DNA of 64,000 nucleotides. Origin: CBDCYS01 sp965226245. Its GTDB lineage: Bacteria > Acidobacteriota > Terriglobia > Bryobacterales > UBA6623. Numbering within the stretch: position 1 is the first letter of the stretch; each line of letters starts with the position of its first letter. A program made the translations under genes and the position numbers. The notes beneath the pieces are model-generated. The model did no database searches, was not told the DNA's origin, and saw only the letters and a program-made list of their open reading frames with translations. This document shows, piece by piece, positions 54,572 through 63,837 of the stretch. The DNA lies in contig CBDDCL010000015.1 in NCBI GenBank assembly GCA_965226245.1, positions 992,001 to 1,056,000 on the forward strand, read 5' to 3'.

Positions 54572-54700
54572 GCTCGAAGACTCTCGGTGAACAGTATTGC
54601 GTCCCCGATAGCTGCGTTCAGCAACGCACGGTGCGCTGGGATGCGCGAAGGAAATTATCGTTTCACCCTGCGTCCGGCCGCGTTTTCAGGGAGGATAACT

Positions 54701-56005
54701 TTGCCGGATCTGGACCTAACCTGCGTCCGCTCGGAGTTTCCCGCATTGGCCCGGCAGGTCAACGGGCAGCCCGCGGTTTTTCTTGATGCCCCGGGCGGCA
54801 CGCAAGTCCCGCAGCGCGTCATCGAGGCGATGGCTGACTACTTGGCGCGATCGAACTCCAACTCTCACGGGGCTTTCGAGACCAGCCGCCGCACCGACGA
54901 AATACTGGAACAGGCGCACACGGCGGTGGCCGATCTGCTGGGGTGCCGCGCCGAAGAGGTCGTCTTTGGTCCAAACATGACGACCCTCACTTTTGCGATG
55001 AGCCGGGCGATCGCGCGGGAGATGAAACCAGGGGACGAGATCATCGTTACGAACCTGGACCACGACGCCAACGTCAGTCCCTGGAGGGCTCTCGAAGAGC
55101 AAGGAGCGGTTATTCGTGTCGCCGACATTCACCCGGAGGACTGCACTCTCGACATGGAGGATTTGCTGGGACTGCTGAACGAACGCACCAAGCTGGTCGC
55201 GGTTGGCTTCGCTTCGAACTCCGTGGGCTCGATCAACGACGTGGCCGCGATCACGAAGGCTGCGCATCAAGTGGGAGCGCTGTCTTACGTCGACGCGGTT
55301 CACTACGCGCCTCATGGGCCGATCGATGTGCGCGAAATCGGCTGCGATTTCCTGGTCTGCTCGGCCTACAAATTCTTCGGGCCGCACGTCGGGGCCCTTT
55401 ACGGCAAGGCGGAACACCTCGAACGCCTGCGGCCTTACAAGGTGAGGCCGGCGTCCGACGAGATTCCGGACCGCTGGGAGACGGGGACTCAGAATCATGA
55501 AGGGCTTGCGGGCGCGGCCGCCGCGGTCGATTATCTGGCTGATCTCGGCAGCCGTTTCGGCGCCACCCCCGGGTCAACAGACAGTGGCGCGCTTTCGGAG
55601 CGGCGACGGTTGCTGTTAGCCGGAATGCGGGCTATTCAGCGCTACGAGCGCGAACTTGCGGGGCAGCTCATCCGCGGATTGCTTGCCATCGACGGCCTAA
55701 AATTCTACGGCATCCGAGAGACCGACCGACTCGGCCAAAGGGCGCCGACGGTCTCGGTCCGGCTCGCGGGACACCATTCTCGCGCCACGGCCCGACACCT
55801 GGGCGACCAAGGAATCTTCGTCTGGGACGGCAACTACTACGCCCTCAGCTTAAGCGAGCGTCTGGGGGTCGAGGCGGCCGGCGGCATGGTCCGGATCGGG
55901 CTGGCGCACTACAACACGCCGCGTGAAGTCGAGCGGCTGGTGGAGGCGTTGTCGGCAGTCGCCAAGACGCATGCGGCGGGCCGCAGGCCCATGGGCCTCC
56001 CCTAA
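54701..56005 (+). CDS. Cysteine desulfurase-like aminotransferase class V enzyme
   Basis: The PLP enzyme has 434 residues from a TTG at 54701, preceded by AGGGAGGA at a spacing of about 5 nt. This is far better than the upstream starts in the same frame, whose translation includes the tandem repeats. Motifs are FLDAPGGTQVPQRVIEA, SNSNSHGAFETSRRTD, the aspartate in ALSYVDAVHYAPHGP and the PLP lysine in CSAYKFFGPHVG. It belongs to the cysteine-desulfurase-like subfamily (TIGR01976 type) rather than to IscS/SufS proper. No Fe-S assembly genes are nearby, so sulfur donation is possible but unproven. Confidence 0.9.
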   Translation: MPDLDLTCVRSEFPALARQVNGQPAVFLDAPGGTQVPQRVIEAMADYLARSNSNSHGAFETSRRTDEILEQAHTAVADLLGCRAEEVVFGPNMTTLTFAMSRAIAREMKPGDEIIVTNLDHDANVSPWRALEEQGAVIRVADIHPEDCTLDMEDLLGLLNERTKLVAVGFASNSVGSINDVAAITKAAHQVGALSYVDAVHYAPHGPIDVREIGCDFLVCSAYKFFGPHVGALYGKAEHLERLRPYKVRPASDEIPDRWETGTQNHEGLAGAAAAVDYLADLGSRFGATPGSTDSGALSERRRLLLAGMRAIQRYERELAGQLIRGLLAIDGLKFYGIRETDRLGQRAPTVSVRLAGHHSRATARHLGDQGIFVWDGNYYALSLSERLGVEAAGGMVRIGLAHYNTPREVERLVEALSAVAKTHAAGRRPMGLP

Positions 56006-56007
56006 GG

Positions 56008-57423
56008 TTACAGCTCTGGCGGCGCTTTCCAACCTCCCAAAGCCTGTTCGATCTTGGCTGCTACCGACAGGACCAACTCGTCTTCGAACGGGCGCCCCAC
56101 GATTTGCACGCCGATTGGCAGGCCTTCGCTCGACTGTCCAACAGGCACGACGGCGGCCGGGTTGCCCAGCAAGTTGAAGATCTGGGAGTAGACGAAGGGC
56201 TGCGGATACTGAACGCTCTCGCCGTCAATGGTCCAGGAACGTTCTCCGTGCCGAAACGCGGGGATCGACGCCACGGGGCAGACCAGCACGCGATGTCGCT
56301 GCATCTGTCGCAGCAGCTTCGAGCGCAGGTGGTCGCGATCGACCCAGGCGCCCAAGAATTGCTGGTAGGTCGTCGCCGATTCCTCCTCGTGCGAGGCCAT
56401 CAATTCCTGTGTGATGGGGTGCAGATCGCCCTCGTGGCCGTCGACCAGCGGCTGAAGCAAAGTGGCGGCGGCCACTCCAAACATCGTCCACCACAGATCA
56501 CGCGCCGATTCCATTCCCAGAAGCTCGATCGGCTCGACGGTGAGACCTTGGTCTTTCAAGGCTCCGGCGGCGGTCCGCACGGCTTGGCGCGTTTCCGCCG
56601 TGACCGCATACTTCCCGTAATCTTCGAACCAGCCGACGGTGGTTTGGAGCACCTCTGATTCATCGGGCCGTTCCAATATCACCGGGGCCGCCGATGGGTC
56701 GTGGTATTCAACTCCGCTGCTGATTTCCAGCAGCAACCGCACGTCCTCGACCGTTCTCGCCATCGGGCCTACAAGCCCCAAAAAAGCCGAAGGGCCCAAG
56801 CACGCCGGCCAATGCCCCGTTCGGGGGATTAAACCGGGGGTCGGTTTGAGCCCGCAAATGCCGCTGAAATGGGCCGGGACGCGAACGGAGCCCCCGCCGT
56901 CACTTCCCATGCCGCCCGCCGAGCACCCCGCCGCAATGGCCGCTGCTTCGCCGCCACTCGATCCGCCGGCGGTGTAGTCGAGATTCCATGGATTATTCGT
57001 GCGCCCGTAGAGAAAGTTGTCGCTTTCATACGCCATCAGAAACTCGGGAGCATTGGTCGTGCCGATGACGATCGCGCCGGCTTGTTGCAGGCGCTTCACT
57101 AGCGGCGCGGTGCGTTCGGCTACGAACCCTTGCCTGAGTTTGGCGCCACATTCACAGCGCAAGCCCTCGACTTCAATCGAGCTTTTGATGGTGATCGGAA
57201 CGCCGTGCAAGAGGCCGATTTCGGTGCTCCGATCCAGCTCGCGCTCGGCCTCTCGGGCGCTCTGCCGGGCGCGATCGGCGTCTAGATGCGTGATGGCGTT
57301 GAGCGCGGGATTCACCTTCCCGGCCCGCCCGAGATGCGCCTCCATCACCTCGACAGGACTGCACTCCTTGGTGCGTATTTTTCGCGCCAACTCAGTGGCG
57401 GGCAGGTAGAAAAGCTCGGTCAT
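56008..57423 (-). CDS. Amidase signature-family hydrolase
   Basis: The 471-residue enzyme has the Ser-cisSer-Lys triad of the amidase family: lysine in VPITIKSSIE, the cis-serine in TAGGSSGGEAAA and the nucleophile in GSDGGGSVRVPA. It starts MTELFYLPATELARKIRTKE at the ATG 57423; the frame goes 30 codons further without similarity. Related enzymes cleave aliphatic or aromatic amides or act on peptides. GatA function is unlikely because gatB and gatC are absent. It converges with the cysteine-desulfurase-like gene, their stops 3 nt apart. Confidence 0.92.
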   Translation of the reverse strand: MTELFYLPATELARKIRTKECSPVEVMEAHLGRAGKVNPALNAITHLDADRARQSAREAERELDRSTEIGLLHGVPITIKSSIEVEGLRCECGAKLRQGFVAERTAPLVKRLQQAGAIVIGTTNAPEFLMAYESDNFLYGRTNNPWNLDYTAGGSSGGEAAAIAAGCSAGGMGSDGGGSVRVPAHFSGICGLKPTPGLIPRTGHWPACLGPSAFLGLVGPMARTVEDVRLLLEISSGVEYHDPSAAPVILERPDESEVLQTTVGWFEDYGKYAVTAETRQAVRTAAGALKDQGLTVEPIELLGMESARDLWWTMFGVAAATLLQPLVDGHEGDLHPITQELMASHEEESATTYQQFLGAWVDRDHLRSKLLRQMQRHRVLVCPVASIPAFRHGERSWTIDGESVQYPQPFVYSQIFNLLGNPAAVVPVGQSSEGLPIGVQIVGRPFEDELVLSVAAKIEQALGGWKAPPEL

Positions 57424-57731
57424 TGGGCTCTTTCGGACAGGATGCAAAGTCGTAAACGAATCAAGCGAAGCGCCGACGGACTGACTTTGCTTGCTGCCTC
57501 GGTCTTTCAGCAAGTCCGGCGCAAGCTCGTATTACAGCACAGGCCGCCGCTGGGTCAGAGTTCCCGTGTCCTTAATTAATCCTTACTGGAGTTGCCCGCC
57601 TCGCCCCCATCGAAGGGCAGAGAGCAAGCGGAAGGGCTACGCCGCCGGTCTACTGTAAGCTATTATTGAGAGCTTGACCGGGGCTGGCGGATCAGCGCGT
57701 TTGCCGACTGCCGCCTCGGCGGGAAACTGTC
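57424..57731. other. Divergent intergenic region between the amidase gene and the hopanoid operon
   Basis: The 308-nt gap has no gene. It should hold the promoters of both directions. A TATTAT hexamer at about 57660-57665 is a possible -10 box for ispH, but no matching -35 box is evident. Confidence 0.35.
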
Positions 57732-58742
57732 ATGCCGAACGAGTCAGATCCGGCCGCGGCGGCGGCGGCGGCCGCCAACAGCGAAAAAGTCGTCTACCTG
57801 CTCAAGCCGCGAGGGTTTTGCGCCGGGGTAGTGCGCGCGATTGACATCGTCGAACTCGCGCTGAAGGTCTATGGCCCGCCGATCTACGTTCGGAAAGAAA
57901 TCGTTCACAACCGCTATGTTGTTGACGACCTCGCCGGCCGCGGGGCGGTTTTCGTCGAGGAACTCGATGAGGTTCCCCGCGGCGGCCGCGCCATCTTTAG
58001 CGCCCATGGAGTTGCCCCCGCCGTTCGTGAAATGGCCGAGCAACGGCGCCTCGAAGTGATCGATGCGACTTGCCCGCTGGTCACGAAGGTGCATCTAGAG
58101 GCTGTCCGGTTTGCCGCTTCCAAGGGAACTATTCTTCTGATCGGCCACCGCGATCACGATGAGGTTATCGGAACCCTGGGGGAGGCGCCAAGCCGCACAA
58201 TCGTTGTGTCGTCGCCGGAGGAGGCACGTTCGGTTCAAGCGCCCGACCCGAAAAATGTGTATTACCTCACGCAGACGACGTTGAGTTTGGACGAGGCTCA
58301 AGTCATCATCGACGAACTCAAGAATCGTTTTCCAGGCATTCAAGGGCCACCCGCCCAGGATATCTGCTACGCTACCGAGAATCGGCAGCAAGCAGTGAAG
58401 CAAATTGCGTCAAAGGCGGAGCTGTTGCTGGTCATTGGCTCACAGAACAGTTCGAATTCACGGCGTCTGGTGGAAGTTGGTGAAAACCGCGGCCTGCCTG
58501 GCTATCTCGTCGATGACGAGACCCAACTCGACCCCGCCTGGTTCGAGGGCGTGGATCGAGTCGCCCTTACCGCTGGAGCGTCCGCCCCGGAGGTGCTGGT
58601 GCAGAGGATCGTGCGTCATTTGACCCAGTTCGGGTTTGCGCGGGTTGAAGAAGTCGAAGTCATCGCAGAAAACGTCATGTTTGCGCTTCCGCCGGAGTTG
58701 GCCGCCCATCAAGGCCAACTGACTCAAATCGCAAACATATGA
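57732..58742 (+). CDS. ispH: 4-hydroxy-3-methylbut-2-enyl diphosphate reductase
   Basis: The enzyme makes IPP and DMAPP in the last step of the non-mevalonate pathway with a [4Fe-4S] cluster. Three conserved cysteines are visible in PRGFCAGV (residue 30), DATCPLVTKVH (about 113) and QDICYATENRQ (about 210). The histidine and glutamate motifs YVRKEIVHN and SAHGV/GHRDHDEV are also present. The N-terminus has an unusual run of nine alanines. The stop overlaps the shc start by four bases (ATGA). Precursor supply is therefore co-expressed with hopanoid synthesis. Confidence 0.96.
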   Translation: MPNESDPAAAAAAAANSEKVVYLLKPRGFCAGVVRAIDIVELALKVYGPPIYVRKEIVHNRYVVDDLAGRGAVFVEELDEVPRGGRAIFSAHGVAPAVREMAEQRRLEVIDATCPLVTKVHLEAVRFAASKGTILLIGHRDHDEVIGTLGEAPSRTIVVSSPEEARSVQAPDPKNVYYLTQTTLSLDEAQVIIDELKNRFPGIQGPPAQDICYATENRQQAVKQIASKAELLLVIGSQNSSNSRRLVEVGENRGLPGYLVDDETQLDPAWFEGVDRVALTAGASAPEVLVQRIVRHLTQFGFARVEEVEVIAENVMFALPPELAAHQGQLTQIANI

Positions 58743-60706
58743 CGCGCCTCGGGGTAGAAAACGTGGGTACCGCCGCTGTTCAATCTCTCGCCGAAGAATC
58801 CTATCCGGAACTAAACTATTCAATCGCCTCGGCCAGCGACTATCTTCTGGCTCGCCAGTCGGCTAAGGGCTATTGGGTTGGGGAACTCGAAGCGGACACC
58901 TCGCTCGAATCCGACTACATCTTGCTGCAGTTGTGGCTTTACCCGCCTGGGAACGACGGAGTCTGGAGCCCCCCCACCGCGAGCCGAATTCAAAGCGCCG
59001 CCCGCTACATCTTGAGCCGCCAACTGCCTGATGGCGGCTGGAGTATCTACCCGGGTGGCCCGGCAAATGTCAGCGCGTCGGTGAAGGCCTACTTGACTCT
59101 CCGGCTTGCCGGCTACGAGGCCTCCGATGCGCGCCTTAGGAACGCTCGAAGACGAGTGATCGATCTGGGCGGGGTCGAGAGCTCAAATAGTTACACGAAG
59201 ATTTACTTGAGCTATTTCGGACTCTACGACCGGGCAAAGACGCCGACCATCCCGCCCGAACTTTTCTTGCTGCCACAATCAACGCGGCTGACTGTCTACG
59301 ACATGTCTTCGTGGACGCGAGCGATCATCGCCCCATTGGCAATCCTCGGTGCGCGCGGCGCGTCTCGGCCGGTTCCCGCGGGCATAGCGATTCGGGAGCT
59401 TTTTTCCGGAGTCGAACGTTCCAACGCTGATTCCTTCGGTGCCAATCTATTCTTGATTGCCGACAAGGCGCTCAAGGTTTGGGAACGCGCCGGCGTGACT
59501 CGCGCTCGTGAGAAGGCGATCCGCGCCACGGCGGATTGGATGGTCAAGCGGCTCCATGACTCAGATGGGCTGGGAGCCATCTTTCCAGCCATGATGAATT
59601 GCATCATGGCCCTTACCGAACTCGGCTATACGCCTGAGGACGCGCTGCTCAAGAGGGAGATCGCAAAGTTCGACGAACTGATTATCGAAGAGCGCGATAC
59701 TCTGCGGTTGCAGCCCTGCTTTTCCCCGGTTTGGGACACGGCTTTGGCCCTCCATGCGTTAGGTTCTCCCTGCCACGGCCACAGTGAGTCCGTTCTAGAT
59801 GCATTCCGCCAAGCGGCGGATTGGCTTCTGACAAAGGAAGTGCGGAAGCGCGGGGATTGGTCCGTGAAAAACCGCGCTGGTGCTCCGGGCGGGTGGTACT
59901 TCGAGTTTGCCAACGAGTTTTACCCCGACACCGATGACACGGCGCAAGTCCTGCTGGCCCTGGATCGCATTCAAACCAGGCATCCCGAGGCGCAACGAGC
60001 TGCCCAGAAACGGGGCGTTAATTGGCTCCTCGGCATGCAGTCGAAAGACGGCGGCTGGGGCGCTTTCGATGTGGATAACAACTTGTCCATCTTGAATCAC
60101 GTGCCGTTCGCCGACCACAACGCAATGCTGGACACCACCTGTCCGGACTTGACCGGCCGTGTTCTCGACGCGCTGTCGACGACAGGTCCGGGACCGGCGC
60201 ATCCCGCCGTCCGGCGCGGTGTCGAGCTCCTAAAAAGAACGCAGGAGGATGACGGTAGCTGGTTCGGGCGGTGGGGTGTCAACTACATTTACGGAACTTG
60301 CTTTGCGCTGCGCGGCTTGGCAGCGGCTGCCGAGGACTCGCGGGAGGCCTATATCATTCGCGCGGGTGAGTGGCTTCGATCGATCCAGAACGCGGACGGC
60401 GGCTGGGGTGAGTCCTGTGAAAGCTATGACGATCCCAGCACGAAAGGCCGCGGAGAGAGCACGCCGTCTCAAACGGCCTGGGCGCTGCTCGGCCTTTTCG
60501 CCAGCGCCGATTACCGCAGCGGCAGCGTGGAATCGGGGATACGGTATTTGCTGGAATCCCAGAAGGCGGACGGATCGTGGGATGAACATTACTACACGGG
60601 CACGGGATTCCCACGCGTCTTCTACTTGAAATACGATCTCTATCGGCAGTATTTCCCGCTGCTGGCCTTGGCGGAATACCAAAAGTGGCTTTTGAGGGGG
60701 TCGTGA
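58739..60706 (+). CDS. shc: Squalene-hopene cyclase
   Basis: The 655-residue protein is a full-length triterpene cyclase. The acid motif DTDDTA lies at about residue 397-402, and QW-type repeats appear as DGGWSIYPG, DGGWGAFD, DGSWFGRWGVNYIYG, DGGWGESCE and DGSWDEHYY. It turns squalene into hopene at the membrane in one polycyclisation. Family enzymes are about 630-660 residues. It starts inside the ispH stop (ATGA overlap) and is followed, after a hairpin, by the hopanoid side-chain genes hpnH, hpnA and hpnG. Confidence 0.97.
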   Translation: MTRLGVENVGTAAVQSLAEESYPELNYSIASASDYLLARQSAKGYWVGELEADTSLESDYILLQLWLYPPGNDGVWSPPTASRIQSAARYILSRQLPDGGWSIYPGGPANVSASVKAYLTLRLAGYEASDARLRNARRRVIDLGGVESSNSYTKIYLSYFGLYDRAKTPTIPPELFLLPQSTRLTVYDMSSWTRAIIAPLAILGARGASRPVPAGIAIRELFSGVERSNADSFGANLFLIADKALKVWERAGVTRAREKAIRATADWMVKRLHDSDGLGAIFPAMMNCIMALTELGYTPEDALLKREIAKFDELIIEERDTLRLQPCFSPVWDTALALHALGSPCHGHSESVLDAFRQAADWLLTKEVRKRGDWSVKNRAGAPGGWYFEFANEFYPDTDDTAQVLLALDRIQTRHPEAQRAAQKRGVNWLLGMQSKDGGWGAFDVDNNLSILNHVPFADHNAMLDTTCPDLTGRVLDALSTTGPGPAHPAVRRGVELLKRTQEDDGSWFGRWGVNYIYGTCFALRGLAAAAEDSREAYIIRAGEWLRSIQNADGGWGESCESYDDPSTKGRGESTPSQTAWALLGLFASADYRSGSVESGIRYLLESQKADGSWDEHYYTGTGFPRVFYLKYDLYRQYFPLLALAEYQKWLLRGS

Positions 60707-60763
60707 TGGGGTTTAGTGACCGCGGGAATTGGCGTCGTGCGGAGGGGCCCGGCCGTTCGGGAT

Positions 60764-60850
60764 GCAGCTTCAGAGCCCCCGGTGGAAGCCTGGGGTCGAC
60801 CGCCATGGATCGATGCACCCCCAGGCTTACGCCCGGGGCTCTGAAGCTGC
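60764..60850. repeat. Two-part inverted repeat between shc and hpnH
   Basis: The outer arms 60764-60779 and 60835-60850 (GCAGCTTCAGAGCCCC and its reverse complement) are perfect, and the inner arms AAGCCTGGGG (60786-60795) and CCCCAGGCTT (about 60819-60828) pair as well. Lying within the operon, it could tune downstream expression. Confidence 0.85.
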
Positions 60851-60935
60851 TCTTGCAGCATTTCGCTTCATTGGCAGCCCCCTTGCCTTCGGGCTGGCCC
60901 ATCCCCGTTCTTGCGCGCCTGAGGAGACAAACTGG

Positions 60936-62054
60936 ATGAGGGTACCCCTTGGCATGGCGGTTCAGTTGGGCGCCTACATCGCGAAGAACAAACTGTGGCC
61001 TAAACCAGAATGGCAGCGGGACCCGGACGTGCCGCCGTCTTCAAGCGCTTTTCCGATACTCCAGCAACCGTCCGCTGTTAAGGCCAACGGATCGTCCCCT
61101 CCTCCCCACCCGATGCTGCGGAAGCGATTTCCGCTGGTGCTCATGCTGGAGCCGCTTCATGCCTGTAATCTCACCTGCACGGGCTGCGGCCGGATTCGTG
61201 AGTACGAGTCAACCATTACCGAGCGCATTCCGCTAGAGAAGTGCTTGGCCGCAGTGGAGGAATGCGGCGCCCCCATCGTCTCCATTTGCGGTGGAGAACC
61301 TATGATGTATCCGCAAATCGGAGAGCTTGTGGAAGGCATCTTGTCTCGCGGGCGGCACATCTATCTCTGCACGAACGGCATGTACATCGCCAGCCGGTTG
61401 CACGAGTTCAAACCGAACAGGCGCTTCTTCTTCAACGTCCATCTGGACGGACTCCGGGAAACGCATGACATGGCGGTCGAGCGCGAGGGTGTTTTCGACG
61501 AAGCGATCGCGGGTATTCAGGCGGCAAAAGCGGCCGGATTCATGGTCTGTACGAACACGACCGTTTACCGCGAAACCGACATGACGGAGATCGAAGCGCT
61601 GTTCGAGTATCTGCAACAGTTCGACATGGATGGTCATATGCTCTCACCGGGCTACGGCTACTCGGCTGTCGACACGCAGGAGATTTTTCTGACGCGAGAC
61701 GAGGTGCGGGAGAAATTCAAGGATGTCGACCGGCTGTTTGGGAGGTTTCGGCTGACCAGCACTCCGGCCTATTTAAAGTTCCTCAAGGGAGAGAAAGAGC
61801 TGCCTTGCACCGCCTGGGGCAATCCGACCTACAACATCCGAGGGTGGAAGGGCCCCTGCTATCTGATCACCGACGCTCATTGGGATAGCTTTGAGGACCT
61901 GATGTCTCAAACGCCTTGGAGTCAATACGGCCGCGGCAACGATCCTCGCTGCGAGCATTGCCTCGTACATTGCGGTTACGAACCGTCGTCGGCGCTCGGT
62001 GTCAACGCAACACTGCGCGACAGCCTGGAGACCATGGCCTGGGCGGTTTCGTGA
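60936..62054 (+). CDS. hpnH: Hopanoid radical SAM protein HpnH (adenosylhopane synthase)
   Basis: The 372-residue enzyme has the radical-SAM motif HACNLTCTGCG (CxxxCxxC) and a GGEPMMYPQI motif that binds SAM. It carries the HpnH pattern: MLEPLHACNLTC, LDGLRETHDMAVEREGVFDEA and a C-terminal CEHCLVHCGYEPS cysteine cluster. It adds a 5'-deoxyadenosyl group to hopene (diploptene) as the first step of side-chain extension. The ATG at 60936 has a GAGGAGA site 9 nt before; the frame extends upstream through the hairpin. The next gene is hpnA. Confidence 0.95.
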   Translation: MRVPLGMAVQLGAYIAKNKLWPKPEWQRDPDVPPSSSAFPILQQPSAVKANGSSPPPHPMLRKRFPLVLMLEPLHACNLTCTGCGRIREYESTITERIPLEKCLAAVEECGAPIVSICGGEPMMYPQIGELVEGILSRGRHIYLCTNGMYIASRLHEFKPNRRFFFNVHLDGLRETHDMAVEREGVFDEAIAGIQAAKAAGFMVCTNTTVYRETDMTEIEALFEYLQQFDMDGHMLSPGYGYSAVDTQEIFLTRDEVREKFKDVDRLFGRFRLTSTPAYLKFLKGEKELPCTAWGNPTYNIRGWKGPCYLITDAHWDSFEDLMSQTPWSQYGRGNDPRCEHCLVHCGYEPSSALGVNATLRDSLETMAWAVS

Positions 62055-62098
62055 TACTGAATCCGGGGCGCGACAAGAAAGTTTCCAAGCCGGCCCCC

Positions 62099-62140
62099 GG
62101 CTCACAGGTAACGGCTCACGGGTAGCGGTTCACAGGTAAC
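62099..62140. repeat. Three 14-bp tandem repeats ending at the hpnA start
   Basis: The units GGCTCACAGGTAAC, GGCTCACGGGTAGC and GGTTCACAGGTAAC run to the base before the GTG start. They leave no room for a normal ribosome site other than GGTAAC, which may serve as one. Confidence 0.85.
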
Positions 62141-63121
62141 GTGATTCTCGTCACAGGCGCTTCGGGATTCATCGGAGGCCACCTGGCCCGCCTGCTCGTC
62201 CAGCAGGGTCAGCCTGTGCGGGCGCTCGTTCGGCCATCGAGCAACCTCATCGGGCTCGCCGGGCTCTCCGTCGAAAAAGCAATCGGCGATTTGCGGGATG
62301 CGGCTTCGCTCGGTCAGGCTCTGCGGGGTTGCACGAAGCTCTATCATGTGGCGGCGGACTACCGCTTATGGGCTCGCCACCCGGCCGAGCTCTACCGCTC
62401 CAACGTTGAGGGCACTCGGAACATCTTGGAAGCAGCACTGCGGGCGGGGGTCGAGCGAGTCGTCTATACCAGCACGGTCGGATGCATCGGCATCCCCGGC
62501 GATGGGCGGCCTGGAACAGAAGATCACCCGGTCTCCTTGAGCGACATGACGGGCGGCTACAAGCGCTCGAAGTTCATGGCCGAGCAAGCGGCGCTGGAGT
62601 ACGCCGAACGCGGGCTCAACGTCGTGATCGTGAATCCCACCGCGCCCATGGGGGAGTTCGACATCAAGCCAACGCCAACCGGAAAGATCATCGTCGACTT
62701 TGTGCGCGGAGCCATGCCGGCTTACATCGATGCAGGTCTGAACTTGGTTGATGTCCGCGACGTGGCGCGGGGCCATTTGCTGGCCGCCGAGCATGGGACC
62801 CGCGGCCGGCGCTACATTCTGGGCGCGCGCAACATGACGCTGCGTGAAATCCTGGAGCAATTGTCGCGCTTGAGCGGGCGGCCTGCGCCAAGCACGCGCC
62901 TGCCCTACGGCATTGCGCTAGCCTACGCCGGCATCTCGACCGCCTGGTCGAGGTTCACAGGCCGTGAACCCCGGGCATCTCTCGAGGCCGTTCGGATGGC
63001 CGGCAAGAAGATGTTTGTCCGCACGGATCGAGCTGAGCAGGAGCTGGGCTTCGAAGCGGGACCGGTGGAAGATGCGCTGCAACGGGCGATTCGATGGTTT
63101 CGAGAGAACCACTACTTTTAG
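62141..63121 (+). CDS. hpnA: Hopanoid-associated sugar epimerase HpnA
   Basis: The 326-residue extended SDR starts at GTG with MILVTGASGFIGGHLARLL. The GASGFIGG motif binds NAD(P), and YKRSKFMAEQAAL is the YxxxK region. GEFDIKPTPTGKIIVDFV and DVRDVARGHLLAAEHG are the segments typical of HpnA. It is thought to act on the ribosyl or sugar part of extended hopanoids, though its exact reaction is not certain. Its 3' end overlaps hpnG by 28 nt, so the two are translationally linked. Confidence 0.94.
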   Translation: MILVTGASGFIGGHLARLLVQQGQPVRALVRPSSNLIGLAGLSVEKAIGDLRDAASLGQALRGCTKLYHVAADYRLWARHPAELYRSNVEGTRNILEAALRAGVERVVYTSTVGCIGIPGDGRPGTEDHPVSLSDMTGGYKRSKFMAEQAALEYAERGLNVVIVNPTAPMGEFDIKPTPTGKIIVDFVRGAMPAYIDAGLNLVDVRDVARGHLLAAEHGTRGRRYILGARNMTLREILEQLSRLSGRPAPSTRLPYGIALAYAGISTAWSRFTGREPRASLEAVRMAGKKMFVRTDRAEQELGFEAGPVEDALQRAIRWFRENHYF

Positions 63122-63819
63122 TCGTAGCCGCCGAGCGAATGGAATTCGCCGCTTTCGCCGCAGCGGGACATGTTCTGACGCCGTTTCCCTTCGGCGTGCG
63201 CTGGAGCGCCCAAACCAGTTTCGGCCGGTGCCCGGCTTTGCTGGTCGCCAACGGACCTGGCAGGAAAAACGCCGCCGCCGCGGTTCGGGAATCGTGCGAA
63301 AAGTTTGACGTGCGGGCGGTCGTGTCCACCGGGTTCGCCGGGGCGCTCGACGCCGATCTTCGCGTTGCCGATGTGTTTGTCGCGGACCGAATCATACAGT
63401 TCGAACCGAGACTAGAGTATCCTGTAAGATTACCGGAGTGTTCGATTCATCCTGGCCCCGCCGTGGGCAAGCTCCTGACGGTGGACGAAGTGGTGCAGTC
63501 CGCCCAGCGTAAGCAGCAACTTTGCGACGCCGGATTCGGAGCCGTTGACATGGAGGCCTCAGCCGTGGCCGCGGAAGCCCGGCGGCGGAACCTTCCCGTC
63601 TATTGCGTTCGAGCCGTCAGCGACGAGTCCGGCACCTCTTTCGAAATTGATTTCAACCGCTGCCGAAGAGCGGATGGCACGTTCTCGGGGTGGCGCGTAG
63701 CCGCCCAGGCGGGAATCAGCCCGAAGCGCTGGAAACACTTGCTGGCCCTGCGGCGAGACGCACGCGGGGCATCCATGGCGCTGGGGGTGTTTTTCGGTCA
63801 AGCTCGCTTCGAAATCTGA
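63094..63819 (+). CDS. hpnG: Adenosylhopane nucleosidase/phosphorylase HpnG
   Basis: The 241-residue protein is a nucleoside-phosphorylase-fold enzyme: LLVVAAERMEFAAFA, the base-binding VVSTGFAGALDADLRVADVFV and GFGAVDMEASAVAAEA, with the DMEAS motif of ribose contact. In hopanoid synthesis HpnG removes adenine from adenosylhopane to give ribosylhopane, the step after HpnH. It has a strong link to its neighbours: the start overlaps hpnA and the pathway order fits. No later genes of the pathway (hpnO, hpnI/J/K) follow in the window. Confidence 0.92.
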   Translation: MVSREPLLLVVAAERMEFAAFAAAGHVLTPFPFGVRWSAQTSFGRCPALLVANGPGRKNAAAAVRESCEKFDVRAVVSTGFAGALDADLRVADVFVADRIIQFEPRLEYPVRLPECSIHPGPAVGKLLTVDEVVQSAQRKQQLCDAGFGAVDMEASAVAAEARRRNLPVYCVRAVSDESGTSFEIDFNRCRRADGTFSGWRVAAQAGISPKRWKHLLALRRDARGASMALGVFFGQARFEI

Positions 63820-63837
63820 ATCAACTTTGAACCAACG

